Shown here piece after piece: positions 1-9,031 of a stretch of 64,000 bases of DNA. Every line of letters begins with the position of its first letter. The first letter of the stretch is position 1. The notes under the pieces were generated by a model. That model was not told the origin of the DNA. It searched no databases and saw nothing but the letters and a program-made list of their open reading frames with translations. The stretch covers positions 187,567 to 251,566 of the forward strand of contig NZ_MJGO01000039.1 of assembly GCF_001864895.1 (NCBI RefSeq), given 5' to 3'. A program made the position numbers and the translations under genes. The stretch comes from Curtobacterium sp. MCBA15_009 (lineage in GTDB: Bacteria; Actinomycetota; Actinomycetes; Actinomycetales; Microbacteriaceae).

Positions 1-298
1 GCAGTGGTGGGACATGTGGGCGACCTCGCCCCTCTCGCTCGACTTCACCGCGACCGACTGGTCGGAGCTGCGAGATACCGCGCTCATCCACGCCCGCTAC
101 TGGAACGGCGACATCAAGCTCGCCGCCGAGCTGCGGCTGCGCACCGCGAAGTTCGGCGCGACTCCCGAGGACCGTGCCCGGCTCCGAATCACGTTCGCGC
201 AGGCGGAGGAAGCCGAGACGAAGACCACCAACCGTCGGCCGAGCTCGCGCGACCGCTTCGGTGGCATCGCGCTTCCCCCGGAAGCGACGGCGAACTGA
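1..298 (+). CDS. Phage terminase small subunit (3' part)
   Basis: The reading frame is open at the window edge and ends at a TGA whose last base begins the ATG of the large terminase gene (TGATG coupling). About 98 residues are visible: a helical segment (WSELRDTALIHARYW) followed by an acidic/basic tail and a low-complexity C-terminus. Small subunits of terminases recognise the packaging site and hand DNA to the motor subunit. The call rests mainly on position directly before the large subunit and the P27-like look of the C-terminal half. The N-terminus and start codon lie outside the window. Confidence 0.7.
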   Translation, partial: QWWDMWATSPLSLDFTATDWSELRDTALIHARYWNGDIKLAAELRLRTAKFGATPEDRARLRITFAQAEEAETKTTNRRPSSRDRFGGIALPPEATAN

Positions 299-1947
299 TG
301 CCGTGGCGACCGCTCGACGGCGAGGCGTTCCCGACGCTCGGCTTCCACGTCGCCGACCAGATGGCCGAGTACCTCGACTACGTCGTCTCCCGCGAGCAGC
401 TCGAGTTCCTCATCCGCCTGTACGAGATCGACCCGCTCAGCTGCAAGCGCGTGAAGACCCGCGCCGTCGTGCAGCGTCCCCGCGGCTGGGGCAAGTCCCC
501 GTTCCTCGGCGCGACCGGGATCAGCGAAGCGCTGTTCGAGGTCGTCCCCGACGGCTGGGACGCCTTCGGGCAGCCCGTCGCCCGTCCGTGGATCGACTTC
601 AAGAGCATCATCAACGTTCCGGTCACGGCGACCTCGGACGACCAGGTGCAGAACACGTGGGCACCGATGCTCGAGATGGCGCGCATGGACGCGCTCGTCA
701 ACGAGTTCGACGTCGACCCGATGGACACGTTCATCGCGATCCCCGGCGGCAAGATCGAACCACGCACGTCGTCTGGCCGGTCGATCAAGGGCCTGCCCGG
801 CCAGGTCGCCGCGATCATGGACCAGACCGAGGAGTGGGTGAAGGGCAACGGCGGTCTCCGCCTCGCCCAGAACATCCGCAACAACTCGACGAAGGCGTCC
901 GGGATCACGATCGAGTCCCCGAACGCGTTCACCCCGGGCGAGAACTCGGTCGCCGAGGCTTCCGCGCGGGACTGGGACCTGATCGAGTCCGGGAAGTACC
1001 CCGACCTCGCCGCCGCCCGCCAGATCCTCTACGACCACCGCGAGGCTCCGGCGGACACGGACCCCGCCGACCGCGACTCCCTCATCGCCGGCCTCCGGTA
1101 CGCGTACGGCGACAGCTCGGACCACCCCGACGGCTGCGTCCTCCACGACCCGCCCTGCGAGCCCGGATGGGCACCGATCGAGCGGCAGGCGCTGGCGTTC
1201 CTCGACACCTCCAACGACCCGCAGGTGCTGCGCGCCGACTTCCTCAACCAGATCACCCACGCGACGAACTCCTACGTCTCGCAGCCCGATCTCAAGGCGA
1301 TCCAGGCGCTCGACAAGGTGGTCTCGAAGACGGAGCCGGTCACGCTCGGCTTCGACGGCTCGGAGGGGCGCAAGCCCGGCAAGGGCACCGCCGACTCGAC
1401 GGTCCTGATCGGCTACTCGGTCACGCAGCGCCACCTGTTCAAGATCGGCGTCTGGGAGCAACCCGACGGACCCGCCGGCGAGGGCTGGCGACCGCCGGTG
1501 CTGCAGATCGAGGACGCCGTCCGGCAGGCGTTCAAGGACTACAACGTCGTCGGGTTCTACGCGGACCCGTCCGCGGGCTGGGCCGGCCACGTGAAGACGT
1601 GGGAGGGCGAGTACGCGCGCCGGCTCAAGGTCAAGATGTCGCGCGACGAGCCGATCCGGTGGCGGCAGAAGGACCTCGCCCGGACGACGGACACGTTCGA
1701 CCAGCTCGAGTCCGCCATCAGCGGCCGCGACATCACCTACGACGCCTCCCCGGAGCTCACCGCCCACTTCATCAACGCCCGCCGCGACCGCCGCCGCTCC
1801 GGGTACGTGCTGATGAAGCCCGAGCACGACCCGGACGGCTCGAAGATCGACGCCGCATGGGGCGCGATGTTCGCTTACGCGGCCGGCATCGACGCCCTCG
1901 GCGCGAACCTCACGAAGAAGAAGACGCTCGCCCGCCGCATCCGCTGA
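298..1947 (+). CDS. Phage terminase large subunit
   Basis: Packaging motor ATPase and nuclease, 549 aa from the ATG that overlaps the upstream stop. The frame stays open to the left, but coupling to the small subunit and the family-like N-terminus (MPWRPLDGEAFPTLG) favour this start. The Walker-type segment is RPRGWGKSPFLG near residues 59-70. An acidic MDQTEEW stretch follows, and the C-terminal nuclease half holds FDGSEG around residue 355 and a late DAAWGAMFAYAAG motif. Length and order match actinophage TerL proteins. It pumps DNA into procapsids through the portal encoded next. Confidence 0.93.
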   Translation: MPWRPLDGEAFPTLGFHVADQMAEYLDYVVSREQLEFLIRLYEIDPLSCKRVKTRAVVQRPRGWGKSPFLGATGISEALFEVVPDGWDAFGQPVARPWIDFKSIINVPVTATSDDQVQNTWAPMLEMARMDALVNEFDVDPMDTFIAIPGGKIEPRTSSGRSIKGLPGQVAAIMDQTEEWVKGNGGLRLAQNIRNNSTKASGITIESPNAFTPGENSVAEASARDWDLIESGKYPDLAAARQILYDHREAPADTDPADRDSLIAGLRYAYGDSSDHPDGCVLHDPPCEPGWAPIERQALAFLDTSNDPQVLRADFLNQITHATNSYVSQPDLKAIQALDKVVSKTEPVTLGFDGSEGRKPGKGTADSTVLIGYSVTQRHLFKIGVWEQPDGPAGEGWRPPVLQIEDAVRQAFKDYNVVGFYADPSAGWAGHVKTWEGEYARRLKVKMSRDEPIRWRQKDLARTTDTFDQLESAISGRDITYDASPELTAHFINARRDRRRSGYVLMKPEHDPDGSKIDAAWGAMFAYAAGIDALGANLTKKKTLARRIR

Positions 1948-1957
1948 GAGGAGACCC

Positions 1958-3298
1958 GTGGCTACCACCCCGGCCGAATGGCTCCCGATCCTGGCGAAGC
2001 GTCTCGACGCCCCCCAGGAGCGGATCGCGAAGAACCGTTCCTACGCGAACGGCAACGCCCCGATGCCCGAGATGGGCAAGAACACCCGGGACTCGTGGAA
2101 GGCGTTCCAGAAGAAGGCCCGCACGAACTACGGCGGCCTGACGTGCCAGTCGCTCGGCGGCCGGATGGTGCCCAACGGGGTCCGCGTCGGCACGTCGACG
2201 ACGAACCCCGCGGTCGTCGCGGCGCGCCGGGTCTGGCGCGACAACCGCCTCGACGTCGTGTTCAGCGACGCGATCTCGAACATGCTCACCACGAGCGTCG
2301 GCTACCTCATCACCGGCGTCCGCGACGGCCAGCCGATCATCACGTCGGAGAAGCCCGAGCAGGTCATCACCGCACCCGACCCGGCGCAGCCCTGGCGCGC
2401 TCGTGCAGCGCTCAAGGCGTGGCGGGACCCCGACGTCGGCAAGGACTACGCGCTCGTCTGGCTCCCCGGCGTCCGGCAGCTGTTCTCCCGCAAGTCGACG
2501 AACGACAACGGCACTCCGCAGCCGCAGGTCGCCGGCGACTGGGACGAAGACGGCCCCGCCGAGATCCACGCCGGCGGCGTCCCGGTCTACGTCCTCGAGA
2601 ACAACGACGGCGTCGCCGAGTTCGAGCCGCACATCGACGTCATCGACCGCGCGAACCTCGGCAAGCTGCAGCGCCTCGTCGTCACCGCGATGCAGGCGTT
2701 CAAGCAGCGCGCCATCAAGGGCGGGCTGCCGACCCAGGACGAAGACGGCAACGACATCGACTGGGCGAAGGTCTTCGACCCGGCCCCCGGCGCACTCTGG
2801 GACCTTCCGGACGGCATCGACGTGTGGGAGTCGGCAGAGACCGACATCCGGCCGCTGCTCGAGGGCGAGAAGACCGATGCGCGCGACTTCGCGGCCGTCA
2901 CCCTCACCCCACTGTCCGTGTTCATCCCGTCCGGGGAGAACCAGTCCGCCGAGGGCGCGCAGAACGCGAACAAGGGCGAGATCCAGAAGGCGAAGAACCG
3001 CATCACGCGGGCGACCGCGCCGATGGAAGGGTCCCTCCTCGAAGCGCTCCGCGTGCTCGGCGTCGACGACGGCGAGACCGTCGAGCTGCTGTGGGAGCCG
3101 CCCGAGCACATCTCGTTCGGTGAGAAGACCCTGGCCGCGAAGCAGGCCAAGGAGGCCGGCATGTCGGCCCGGTGGATCAAGCAGAACATCATGGGGATGT
3201 CGCCGGACGAGATCGACCAGGACGAGTCCAACGCCACCTCCGACGCCCTGCTCACCGCGACCCTGATCGGAGCAGCCGGTGGCACTGGCAACGCTTGA
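1958..3298 (+). CDS. Phage portal protein (SPP1 gp6-like)
   Basis: 446 aa, GTG start preceded by GAGAGGAG. Portal proteins form the dodecameric ring at the DNA-entry vertex, docking terminase first and the head-tail connector later. The sequence has the mixed alpha/beta body of this family, with a C-terminal segment rich in basic and helix-forming residues (EIQKAKNRITRATAPMEGSLLEAL) that precedes the clip/crown region. It lies between TerL and the MuF-like protein and overlaps the latter by 20 bp, as in many actinophages. Identification is from order, size and overall sequence character. Confidence 0.88.
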   Translation: MATTPAEWLPILAKRLDAPQERIAKNRSYANGNAPMPEMGKNTRDSWKAFQKKARTNYGGLTCQSLGGRMVPNGVRVGTSTTNPAVVAARRVWRDNRLDVVFSDAISNMLTTSVGYLITGVRDGQPIITSEKPEQVITAPDPAQPWRARAALKAWRDPDVGKDYALVWLPGVRQLFSRKSTNDNGTPQPQVAGDWDEDGPAEIHAGGVPVYVLENNDGVAEFEPHIDVIDRANLGKLQRLVVTAMQAFKQRAIKGGLPTQDEDGNDIDWAKVFDPAPGALWDLPDGIDVWESAETDIRPLLEGEKTDARDFAAVTLTPLSVFIPSGENQSAEGAQNANKGEIQKAKNRITRATAPMEGSLLEALRVLGVDDGETVELLWEPPEHISFGEKTLAAKQAKEAGMSARWIKQNIMGMSPDEIDQDESNATSDALLTATLIGAAGGTGNA

Positions 3299-4127
3299 CC
3301 AGCTGACCGCTGCGCACCAGGCGACGACGGCGAAGATCCGTGACCGGACGCTCGCCGTCACCGCCGCGCGGTGGGATGCATCCCCGGCGTACCGGGACGC
3401 GGACATCGACCGGCTGATCTCGCAGATCCTCCCGCAGGTGCAGGCCAGCCAGCTCGCGACAGCGACGCTCACCGGCGCGTACATCGGGCAGGCCGCGCGC
3501 CTCGCTGGCACGGAGGTTGCGCCGGCGACCGTGAACCGCGACGCGATCCTCGGCTACCGGGGCACACCCTCGGCAGACGTCTACCGACGCGGCGCGGTCA
3601 CGCTGTACACGGCGCTGTCGAACGGCTCCCCGTTCGACGCAGCGGTCGCGTACGGGCTCGACCGGATGCTCACGATCGTCGCGACCGAACTGCAGCAGGC
3701 GAAGAACCGGCAGGCGCAGCGTGCGCTCGAGGCGTCCGGGTTCTACGGCTACCGCCGCGTCCTCACCGGCCTCGAGAACTGCGCGCTGTGCGCCATCGCC
3801 TCGACGCAGAAGTACAGCAAGCACGAGCTCATGCCGATCCACCCCGGCTGCGACTGCGGCGTGCAGCCGGTGCGCGAGGCGGACGGGCCGGCCACGATCC
3901 TCGACCCCGACCTGCTCGAGCGCACCCACACGCTCATCGACCAAAAGCTCGGCGGCACCGACCGCGGCGCGCGCGACCTCGGTCTCGACAAGCGCTCCTC
4001 CGCGGACAAGCCCCTCAGCGACTTCACGGACCTCGTCGTCGTCAACGACCACGGCGAGCTCGGCCCCACCCTCGCGTGGCGGTCCGACAAGTTCACCAGC
4101 GCCGCGGACATCGCCGCGCTCACCTGA
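3279..4127 (+). CDS. MuF/VG15-like minor capsid protein
   Basis: 282 aa with a GTG start inside the end of the portal gene. The C-terminal half carries the family hallmark: a Cys/His cluster ENCALCAIAS...HPGCDCG (around residues 166-193), typical of MuF-type minor head proteins and possibly metal-binding. The N-terminal half is helical. Such proteins associate with the portal inside the procapsid, and some related proteins carry protease or effector domains, none of which I see here. Position between portal and scaffold supports a head morphogenesis role. Confidence 0.8.
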   Translation: MALATLDQLTAAHQATTAKIRDRTLAVTAARWDASPAYRDADIDRLISQILPQVQASQLATATLTGAYIGQAARLAGTEVAPATVNRDAILGYRGTPSADVYRRGAVTLYTALSNGSPFDAAVAYGLDRMLTIVATELQQAKNRQAQRALEASGFYGYRRVLTGLENCALCAIASTQKYSKHELMPIHPGCDCGVQPVREADGPATILDPDLLERTHTLIDQKLGGTDRGARDLGLDKRSSADKPLSDFTDLVVVNDHGELGPTLAWRSDKFTSAADIAALT

Positions 4128-4189
4128 CTTCCCCACGCCGTGGGGAGTGGCCGAAACGGCCAACCACCAACCCGAAACGGGAGATACCG

Positions 4190-4678
4190 ATGTCGGACGA
4201 CGACAAGACGCAGCAGACCGAGGGCGCAACGCTCGAGGAGCAGCTGCAGGCAGCCCAGGCCGAAGCCGAGAAGTGGAAGACGCTCTCCCGGCAGAACGAG
4301 CAGCGCGCGAAGGACAACGCCGAGAAGGCGAAGAAGTTCGACGAGCACGAGGAGGCCAACCGCTCCGAGCTCGAGAAGGTCCAGGCGCGCGCCGACGCCG
4401 CCGAGAAGGCGATCGCGGAACGCGACGCCAAGGAGGCCGCGGCCAAGCTCCGCGAGGAGATCGCCACGGAGAAGAAGTTCGCCGATCGCAAGATCAAGGC
4501 GTCCGCGCTCCGCGGCACGACCCGCGAGGAGCTCGAGGCGCACGCCGACGAGCTGCTCGAGCTGGTTCCCGCACCGCCGGCTGGTCCGTCTGCTGACGGC
4601 CAGGGCAACACGGGCGGCCAGATCGGCGAAGGCGAGATGTCGGCCGACGACGTCGTGGCGGCAGCGACCGCCAGGTAA
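4190..4678 (+). CDS. Phage scaffolding protein
   Basis: 162 aa, highly charged and almost wholly helical, with a long Glu/Lys/Ala coiled coil over residues 12-120 and a flexible Gly/Pro-rich C-terminus. It sits directly before the coat gene, the usual place of a capsid scaffold, which directs coat assembly and then leaves the shell. The start ATG follows a GGGAGAT ribosome-binding site. Assigned from composition and position, since scaffolds share little sequence. Confidence 0.8.
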   Translation: MSDDDKTQQTEGATLEEQLQAAQAEAEKWKTLSRQNEQRAKDNAEKAKKFDEHEEANRSELEKVQARADAAEKAIAERDAKEAAAKLREEIATEKKFADRKIKASALRGTTREELEAHADELLELVPAPPAGPSADGQGNTGGQIGEGEMSADDVVAAATAR

Positions 4679-4737
4679 CCCCCGCTGGTGTTCGCCACGA
4701 ACCCCAAGCGGCCACATCACACCACCAAGGAGGAATC

Positions 4738-5715
4738 GTGGCAAACATCTTTACCAAGGGCGAGAAGCTCGCGCAGACCGCGCTGGCGCTGCTCCGGAAG
4801 AACATCAAGGCCCCCGGCCTGTTCACCACGAAGTTCGGCGTCGCCGACTTCGCTGGTGCTGAGGGCGACACGATCGGGATCAAGCGCCCGGCCGTGCTCG
4901 TCGCCCGGCAGAAGGAGTGGCGCGGTGACGACAAGATCGTCATCGACAAGCTCGTCAACACCAAGATCCAGATGACCCTGGACCAGCACCTCTACAGCGC
5001 CGTGCAGCTCTCCCCCGAGGAGGAGACGCTGGACGAGGTCGACTACGTCCGCGACGTCCAGGCACCGCAGGTCGCTGCGGTCGCCGACGCGGTCGCCGCG
5101 GCCGTCGTGAGCGCCCTGACCGGTGCGACCTTCGTCAACTCGGTCAAGTTCAACCCGAACTCCGCCGACGCGATGGAGTCCGACCCGCGGAAGGTCGCCA
5201 TCCGCGCTCGGAAGCTGTTCCAGAAGGCGCACGTGCCCGCCACCGGCCGCTACTGGCTCGTCGGCGCGGACATCTCCGAGGCGATCGCGTCGAACGACAA
5301 GCTGCTCGAGGTCGACACCTCCGGGCTGCCCGAGGCGCTCCGCGAGGGCGTCGTCGGCCGTCTCGGCGGCTTCACCATCGTCGAGCTCGACGAGCTCGAC
5401 GCGACCGCGTCGTACTTCGTGCACGAGTCGGCGATCGCCTGGGCCGTCGTGGCCCCGGTGGTGCCGAACGGTGTCGCGAAGGGCGGCGGCGTCGCGGCCG
5501 GCAACGGTCTCGCCGTCACGCAGCTGTGGGACTACGACAGCGACTACCTGAAGGACCGCTCGGTGGTCCACGCCTTCGCTGGCGCGTCCCCCGTGCAGGA
5601 CCCGAAGACGAACGCGGACGGCTCGCTCGTCCTCGACGGCGACAACAAGCCGACGCTGCAGTTCGTCCGCGCGGTCAAGGTCACGTACAGCACCACCGCC
5701 CCCGCGGCGTCCTGA
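4738..5715 (+). CDS. Major capsid protein (P22 coat-like)
   Basis: 325 aa, GTG start with a strong AAGGAGG site seven bases upstream, as expected for the most abundant virion protein. The N-terminus and following region (KRPAVLVARQKEW, then TLDQHLYSAVQLSPEE) resemble the P22 gene-5 coat family common in actinophages, which adopts the HK97 fold. It builds the icosahedral shell. The scaffold precedes it and connector genes follow with 13 bp spacing. Confidence 0.85.
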   Translation: MANIFTKGEKLAQTALALLRKNIKAPGLFTTKFGVADFAGAEGDTIGIKRPAVLVARQKEWRGDDKIVIDKLVNTKIQMTLDQHLYSAVQLSPEEETLDEVDYVRDVQAPQVAAVADAVAAAVVSALTGATFVNSVKFNPNSADAMESDPRKVAIRARKLFQKAHVPATGRYWLVGADISEAIASNDKLLEVDTSGLPEALREGVVGRLGGFTIVELDELDATASYFVHESAIAWAVVAPVVPNGVAKGGGVAAGNGLAVTQLWDYDSDYLKDRSVVHAFAGASPVQDPKTNADGSLVLDGDNKPTLQFVRAVKVTYSTTAPAAS

Positions 5716-5728
5716 GAGGAGTGAGGTC

Positions 5729-6298
5729 ATGGCCGAAGCGCTGGCAACGAAGGACGACGTCGTCAAGGCGCTCGGCCGTGACCTCACCGCCTCCGAGGCG
5801 AAGCAGGTCGACGGGCACCTGCTGAAGGTGTCGGAGCTGTTCCGGCTCGAAGCACGCCAGCAGTTCACCCCGGGCCGGTCCACCAACCGGCTCCGGGTGA
5901 CTGCCGGCGCGCTCACCCTCCCGCAGCGCCCCGTGCGCGCAGTCCACACGGTCGACGGCGAGCCTGCCGACCGGTTCACCCTCATCGGGCAGCGCCTCGA
6001 GGTGCCCGTCCCGACCGGCACGATGGTCGTGGTCGACTACGAGCACGGCTCGAACGAGATCCCCGACCTGGTCAAGCTCACCGTCGCCGGCATCGTCGCG
6101 CAGCTGTTCGAGGCGGACCCGCGCGCCCGCGCCGGCGTCTCGCAGCGCGGGGAGACCCGCGGCCCGTTCAGCTCGCAGGAGACGTACGCAGCCTGGGCGC
6201 AGGGCGCGGCCCCGCGCCTCGCCCCCGACGATGTCCGCACCGCGCAGTCCTACCGGGTGAAGTCGTACGGCCTGATCGTGCAGGGCGGGTACCGATGA
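5729..6298 (+). CDS. Head-tail connector (adaptor) protein
   Basis: 189 aa, the first gene after the capsid. The N-terminal part is helical (ALATKDDVVKALGRDLTASE), and the middle is a beta-rich segment ending VVVDYEHGSNEIPDLV, typical of gp6/gp15-type adaptors that join the portal ring to the neck. It overlaps the next gene by 4 bp (ATGA). Called by order, size and the characteristic N-terminal helix; fine function is inferred. Confidence 0.72.
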   Translation: MAEALATKDDVVKALGRDLTASEAKQVDGHLLKVSELFRLEARQQFTPGRSTNRLRVTAGALTLPQRPVRAVHTVDGEPADRFTLIGQRLEVPVPTGTMVVVDYEHGSNEIPDLVKLTVAGIVAQLFEADPRARAGVSQRGETRGPFSSQETYAAWAQGAAPRLAPDDVRTAQSYRVKSYGLIVQGGYR

Positions 6299-6633
6299 CC
6301 GGCGAGACCGTCACCTGGCACCACCGCACCGACACCGGCAAGCGCGACCGCTACAACAAGCCGATCCTCGCCGACGCCGACACCCCCCTCGACGACGTCC
6401 TCATCGCGCCGAACCTCGGCGACGAGGTCACCGGCACCGCCGAGAACACCTCGAGCACCCGGATCACCCTCTACCTCTCCGCCGTCGCCGGCATCAGCGC
6501 CGACGACGAGATCACCGTCCGCGGCACCCGCTACAAGGTCCTCGCCGACGAAGCCGACTGGTCGACCGGGATGAGCGACTGGAAGCCCGGATCCGTCGTC
6601 CAGGTCGAGCGGAAGGCGTACGTCGGTGCCTAG
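6295..6633 (+). CDS. Head-tail stopper-like protein
   Basis: 112 aa of mainly beta character, starting at an ATG that overlaps the previous stop. The position (second of four short genes between capsid and tail tube) and the C-terminal sequence (SDWKPGSVVQVERKAYVGA) resemble head-closure/stopper proteins of siphophages, which plug the connector until tail joining. Sequence alone gives moderate support. Confidence 0.65.
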   Translation: MTGETVTWHHRTDTGKRDRYNKPILADADTPLDDVLIAPNLGDEVTGTAENTSSTRITLYLSAVAGISADDEITVRGTRYKVLADEADWSTGMSDWKPGSVVQVERKAYVGA

Positions 6634-6883
6634 ATCCCGGGTCGTCCTCAACCGCCGCGGCTTCGGTGCCGTCCTCGCGTCGAAGGCGATGGAGCAGCAG
6701 CTGCGTCCCTACGCCGACGACATCGCCGCGCAGATCCCCGGCGGCGCGACCGTCACCGCGATCCGGACCGGCGTCGGCACCTCGAACTCCCGCGTTCGCC
6801 TCCGCGTCGAGGCGGAGGTCTGGGAACGCGCCCGGCTCGTCGCCGCGATGCGCGCCGTCCTCAGCAACGCCTCGTCCCGCTAG
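6626..6883 (+). CDS. Neck/tail-joining protein (HK97 gp10-like position)
   Basis: 85 aa, GTG start overlapping the preceding gene by 8 bp. It is basic at the N-terminus (PRSRVVLNRRGFGAVLASK), with a helix and a short beta hairpin. Small proteins of this type and position complete the neck or help attach the tail. It is shorter than typical HK97 gp10, so it may be a reduced form. The role is inferred from order. Confidence 0.6.
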   Translation: MPRSRVVLNRRGFGAVLASKAMEQQLRPYADDIAAQIPGGATVTAIRTGVGTSNSRVRLRVEAEVWERARLVAAMRAVLSNASSR

Positions 6884-6891
6884 GAGGACCC

Positions 6892-7302
6892 GTGTACGGC
6901 GTCATCTACGGCGACTTCCTCGCCCACCTCATCCGCCGCACCGACGAGCTCCTCGCGGCCCGCAGCGAGCCGTACGTGGCCGGCGTCGAGGTCTCCGACC
7001 GGAAGTCGCCCGACAGCCGCCGCGCGGTCGTGCTCACGACGAGTCCCGGCGGCGGCACCGGCAACACGCTCCGCACCTCCTACGTCACCGTTGACGTCAT
7101 CACCGACGACCAGGGCACCGCGGTCGACCTCATCAACCTCGTCCTCGCGCTGGTCACTTCGCGCGGCCCGGGCGGGATGGTCGACGGCTCGCCGATCACG
7201 GTCGCCGAGGTCAACGGCGGACCGAACGCCGACCCGGCTGCCGACGGCTTCTTCAAGCAGACCGCCGAGCTCGAGCTGCAGCACCGCGGCCGCAACCTCT
7301 GA
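6892..7302 (+). CDS. Tail terminator protein
   Basis: 136 aa, GTG start after AGGAGG. The alpha/beta layout, with an N-terminal helix, a central strand pair (TSYVTVDVITDDQGTA) and a C-terminal strand, fits the tail terminator family that caps the tail tube and sets where it meets the head. It is the last connector-type gene before the major tail protein and is followed by a hairpin terminator. Confidence 0.65.
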   Translation: MYGVIYGDFLAHLIRRTDELLAARSEPYVAGVEVSDRKSPDSRRAVVLTTSPGGGTGNTLRTSYVTVDVITDDQGTAVDLINLVLALVTSRGPGGMVDGSPITVAEVNGGPNADPAADGFFKQTAELELQHRGRNL

Positions 7303-7317
7303 CCTCACCACCCCCTC

Positions 7318-7344
7318 AAGGCCCTGCCCACCCGGCGGGGCCTT
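7318..7344 (+). terminator. Hairpin after connector genes
   Basis: AAGGCCC and GGGCCTT form a 7-bp stem that can be extended inside. It is followed by TTCG rather than a strong T-tract. It lies between the tail terminator and major tail protein genes and may separately tune high-level tail-tube expression. Confidence 0.6.
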
Positions 7345-7415
7345 TCGCATGCCTCCCGCCGAGCAGGGACCCCCGGGCGAACGCCCACCACCTCAAAACT
7401 GGAAGGAAGGTCCCC

Positions 7416-7979
7416 GTGGGCCAGAACTCAGAGAACGTCCGCGTCGCGGTCACGGGCGCGGTGTACGTCGCCCCCACGATCGCTACGCGCCCCACCACCG
7501 CCACCAGCACCCTCGGCGCTGACCACAAGGAACTCGGCTACATCAGCGACGGCGGGATCACCGAGACCCGCGACCGCTCGACGAACCAGATCCGTGCGTG
7601 GCAGAACGGTGCGCTCGTCCGCGAGCCCGTCACCGAGTCCTCGATCCGCTACCAGTTCGTCCTCATCGAGACGAAGAAGGAGACGATCGAGCTCTACTAC
7701 GGCGTCAAGGTCGCACCCGACGGTTCGATCAAGATCGACCCGTCGAAGACCGGTGGCCGGCAGTCGTTCGTCATCGACGTCATCGACGACGACGACATCA
7801 TCCGCATCGACGTGCCCTCCGGTGAGGTCACCGAGGTCGGCGACCAGGTGTACGTCAACGGCGACCCGATCGGCTACGAGGTGACCGTCACCGGTTACGC
7901 GATCACCGACGGCGACGAGTCCTACTCGGCCATCAAGTGGTACTCGAGCCTCGACACCACCGAGGGGGCCGCCGCGTGA
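7416..7979 (+). CDS. Major tail (tube) protein
   Basis: 187 aa, GTG start after GGAAGGAAGG. It is a beta-rich protein with conserved-looking tube segments (GADHKELGYISDGGITE; YYGVKVAPDGSIKI) and an acidic IDDDDIIRID stretch. It is the gene just before the tail chaperones and tape measure, which is the fixed location of the tube subunit. It polymerises around the tape measure to build the tail. A strong ribosome-binding site and a preceding terminator suit a highly expressed structural gene. Confidence 0.82.
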   Translation: MGQNSENVRVAVTGAVYVAPTIATRPTTATSTLGADHKELGYISDGGITETRDRSTNQIRAWQNGALVREPVTESSIRYQFVLIETKKETIELYYGVKVAPDGSIKIDPSKTGGRQSFVIDVIDDDDIIRIDVPSGEVTEVGDQVYVNGDPIGYEVTVTGYAITDGDESYSAIKWYSSLDTTEGAAA

Positions 7980-8185
7980 GCCAGTCGAAGGACATGTACG
8001 TCCGCCACGTCCGCACCGGCGAGATCAAGAAGGTCTCCGCCGAGCAGCGCGAGAAGCAGGACAAGAACTACTGGGTCCGGGTCACCGGCAAGGACGTGAA
8101 GGAGACGGCCCCCGAGGTCGCCCCGTCCGCCGAGGTCGAGCCGACCCAGAAGACCACTCCGAAGGCGAACAAGCCCGGCGAGTGA
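7976..8185 (+). CDS. Small charged phage protein after tail tube
   Basis: 69 aa, GTG start overlapping the tube gene stop (GTGA). The N-terminal 40 residues (MYVRHVRTGEIKKVSAEQ) look folded; the rest is a Lys/Glu/Pro-rich tail. Small genes at this position are common in actinophages, but I know no established function. Translational coupling to the tube gene suggests a virion or assembly role. Confidence 0.65.
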   Translation: MSQSKDMYVRHVRTGEIKKVSAEQREKQDKNYWVRVTGKDVKETAPEVAPSAEVEPTQKTTPKANKPGE

Positions 8186-8267
8186 CCGACCGGTGTGCCG
8201 GGGCGCTCGGGCCTCGGCACACCGCCACACCCTTCCCGAGCACTCTCAACCGAGCCAGGAGAACACC

Positions 8268-8606
8268 GTGAGCGAGACCCCCACCGCCGTGCAGGCGCTG
8301 CAGATCAAGGCCAAGAGCCGACCGGCGCTCGTCGTCGAGTACGACGGCACCGAGTACACGCTGCCCGGCCGCGTGCCGCCGGAGATCATGACGATCCAGG
8401 CGCAGAACAAGAAGCCGAAGAACCCCGCGAAGGACGTGCAGGAGCAGTGGCAGCGCGACCTCGGCGTCGCCACGATGGACAAGTTCCTCGAGCTCGTCGT
8501 CCCCGAGGACCTCCGCGCCGCCGTCGACCTCGAGGACCTCGAGACCGTGTTCGAGCACTGGGCGGAGCACGTGGGCCTGGGGGAATCCAAGGACTCCAAG
8601 AACTAG
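8268..8606 (+). CDS. Tail assembly chaperone, short form
   Basis: 112 aa ending at TAG, the gpG-like product. Tail chaperones coat the tape measure during tail assembly. The GTG start follows GGAGAACACC. The reading frame contains GGGGGAA (8579-8585, zero-frame G_GGG_GAA) just before the stop, where a fraction of ribosomes should slip back one base to make the longer gpGT-like form. The position between the tube and tape measure genes is diagnostic. Confidence 0.85.
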   Translation: MSETPTAVQALQIKAKSRPALVVEYDGTEYTLPGRVPPEIMTIQAQNKKPKNPAKDVQEQWQRDLGVATMDKFLELVVPEDLRAAVDLEDLETVFEHWAEHVGLGESKDSKN

Positions 8607-9028
8607 CGGAGTCCTACCCCGACGAGCTCGTCTGGGAGCTGCACCAGCTCGGCATCGACGTCGACGACATCGGCGACGACGGTGCCCACCTCGACGAGGA
8701 GCTACCCCAGGAACGGCGCGACGAGGCCCGGCAGCGGCACCAGAAGGCGATCGACCACGTGAAGGTCGATCGCCTTCTGCGTGTCGCGACCCGAGAGCCG
8801 TCATCGGTCCTCTACGCCGCGCGGGCCGGGTGGGACTTCCCCGTCAGCCGCCAGTGGATCGCGACGACCGACTTCATCGACGCCTTCTACGCCGCCAACC
8901 ACAGCAAGGGCAGCCCGCGACCGAAGCCGTACCCGCGGCCCTGGCGCGACGCCAACACCGACCGACTCGGCAAGACCAATCTCTCCCCAGCAGAAGCGCG
9001 GGAGGTGCTGCGAAAGAACAGGGGCTGA
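8268..9028 (+). CDS. Tail assembly chaperone, -1 frameshift long form
   Basis: Predicted fusion of the 112-aa chaperone with a downstream -1 frame reading to 9028, total about 253 aa. The second part has no good independent start, continues directly from the slip site, and ends 3 bp before the tape measure start. It contains the expected second helical domain (ELVWELHQLGIDVDDIGDD and LGKTNLSPAEAREVLRK). Slippage at 8579-8585 is inferred by analogy with lambda G/GT. Annotation requires a joined location around 8583-8585. Confidence 0.8.
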
Positions 9029-9031
9029 CCC

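Noticed and set aside
97..1968. Minus-strand open frame opposite the large terminase
   Set aside because: No recognised motif and opposite to a clear TerL; typical GC-driven open antisense frame.
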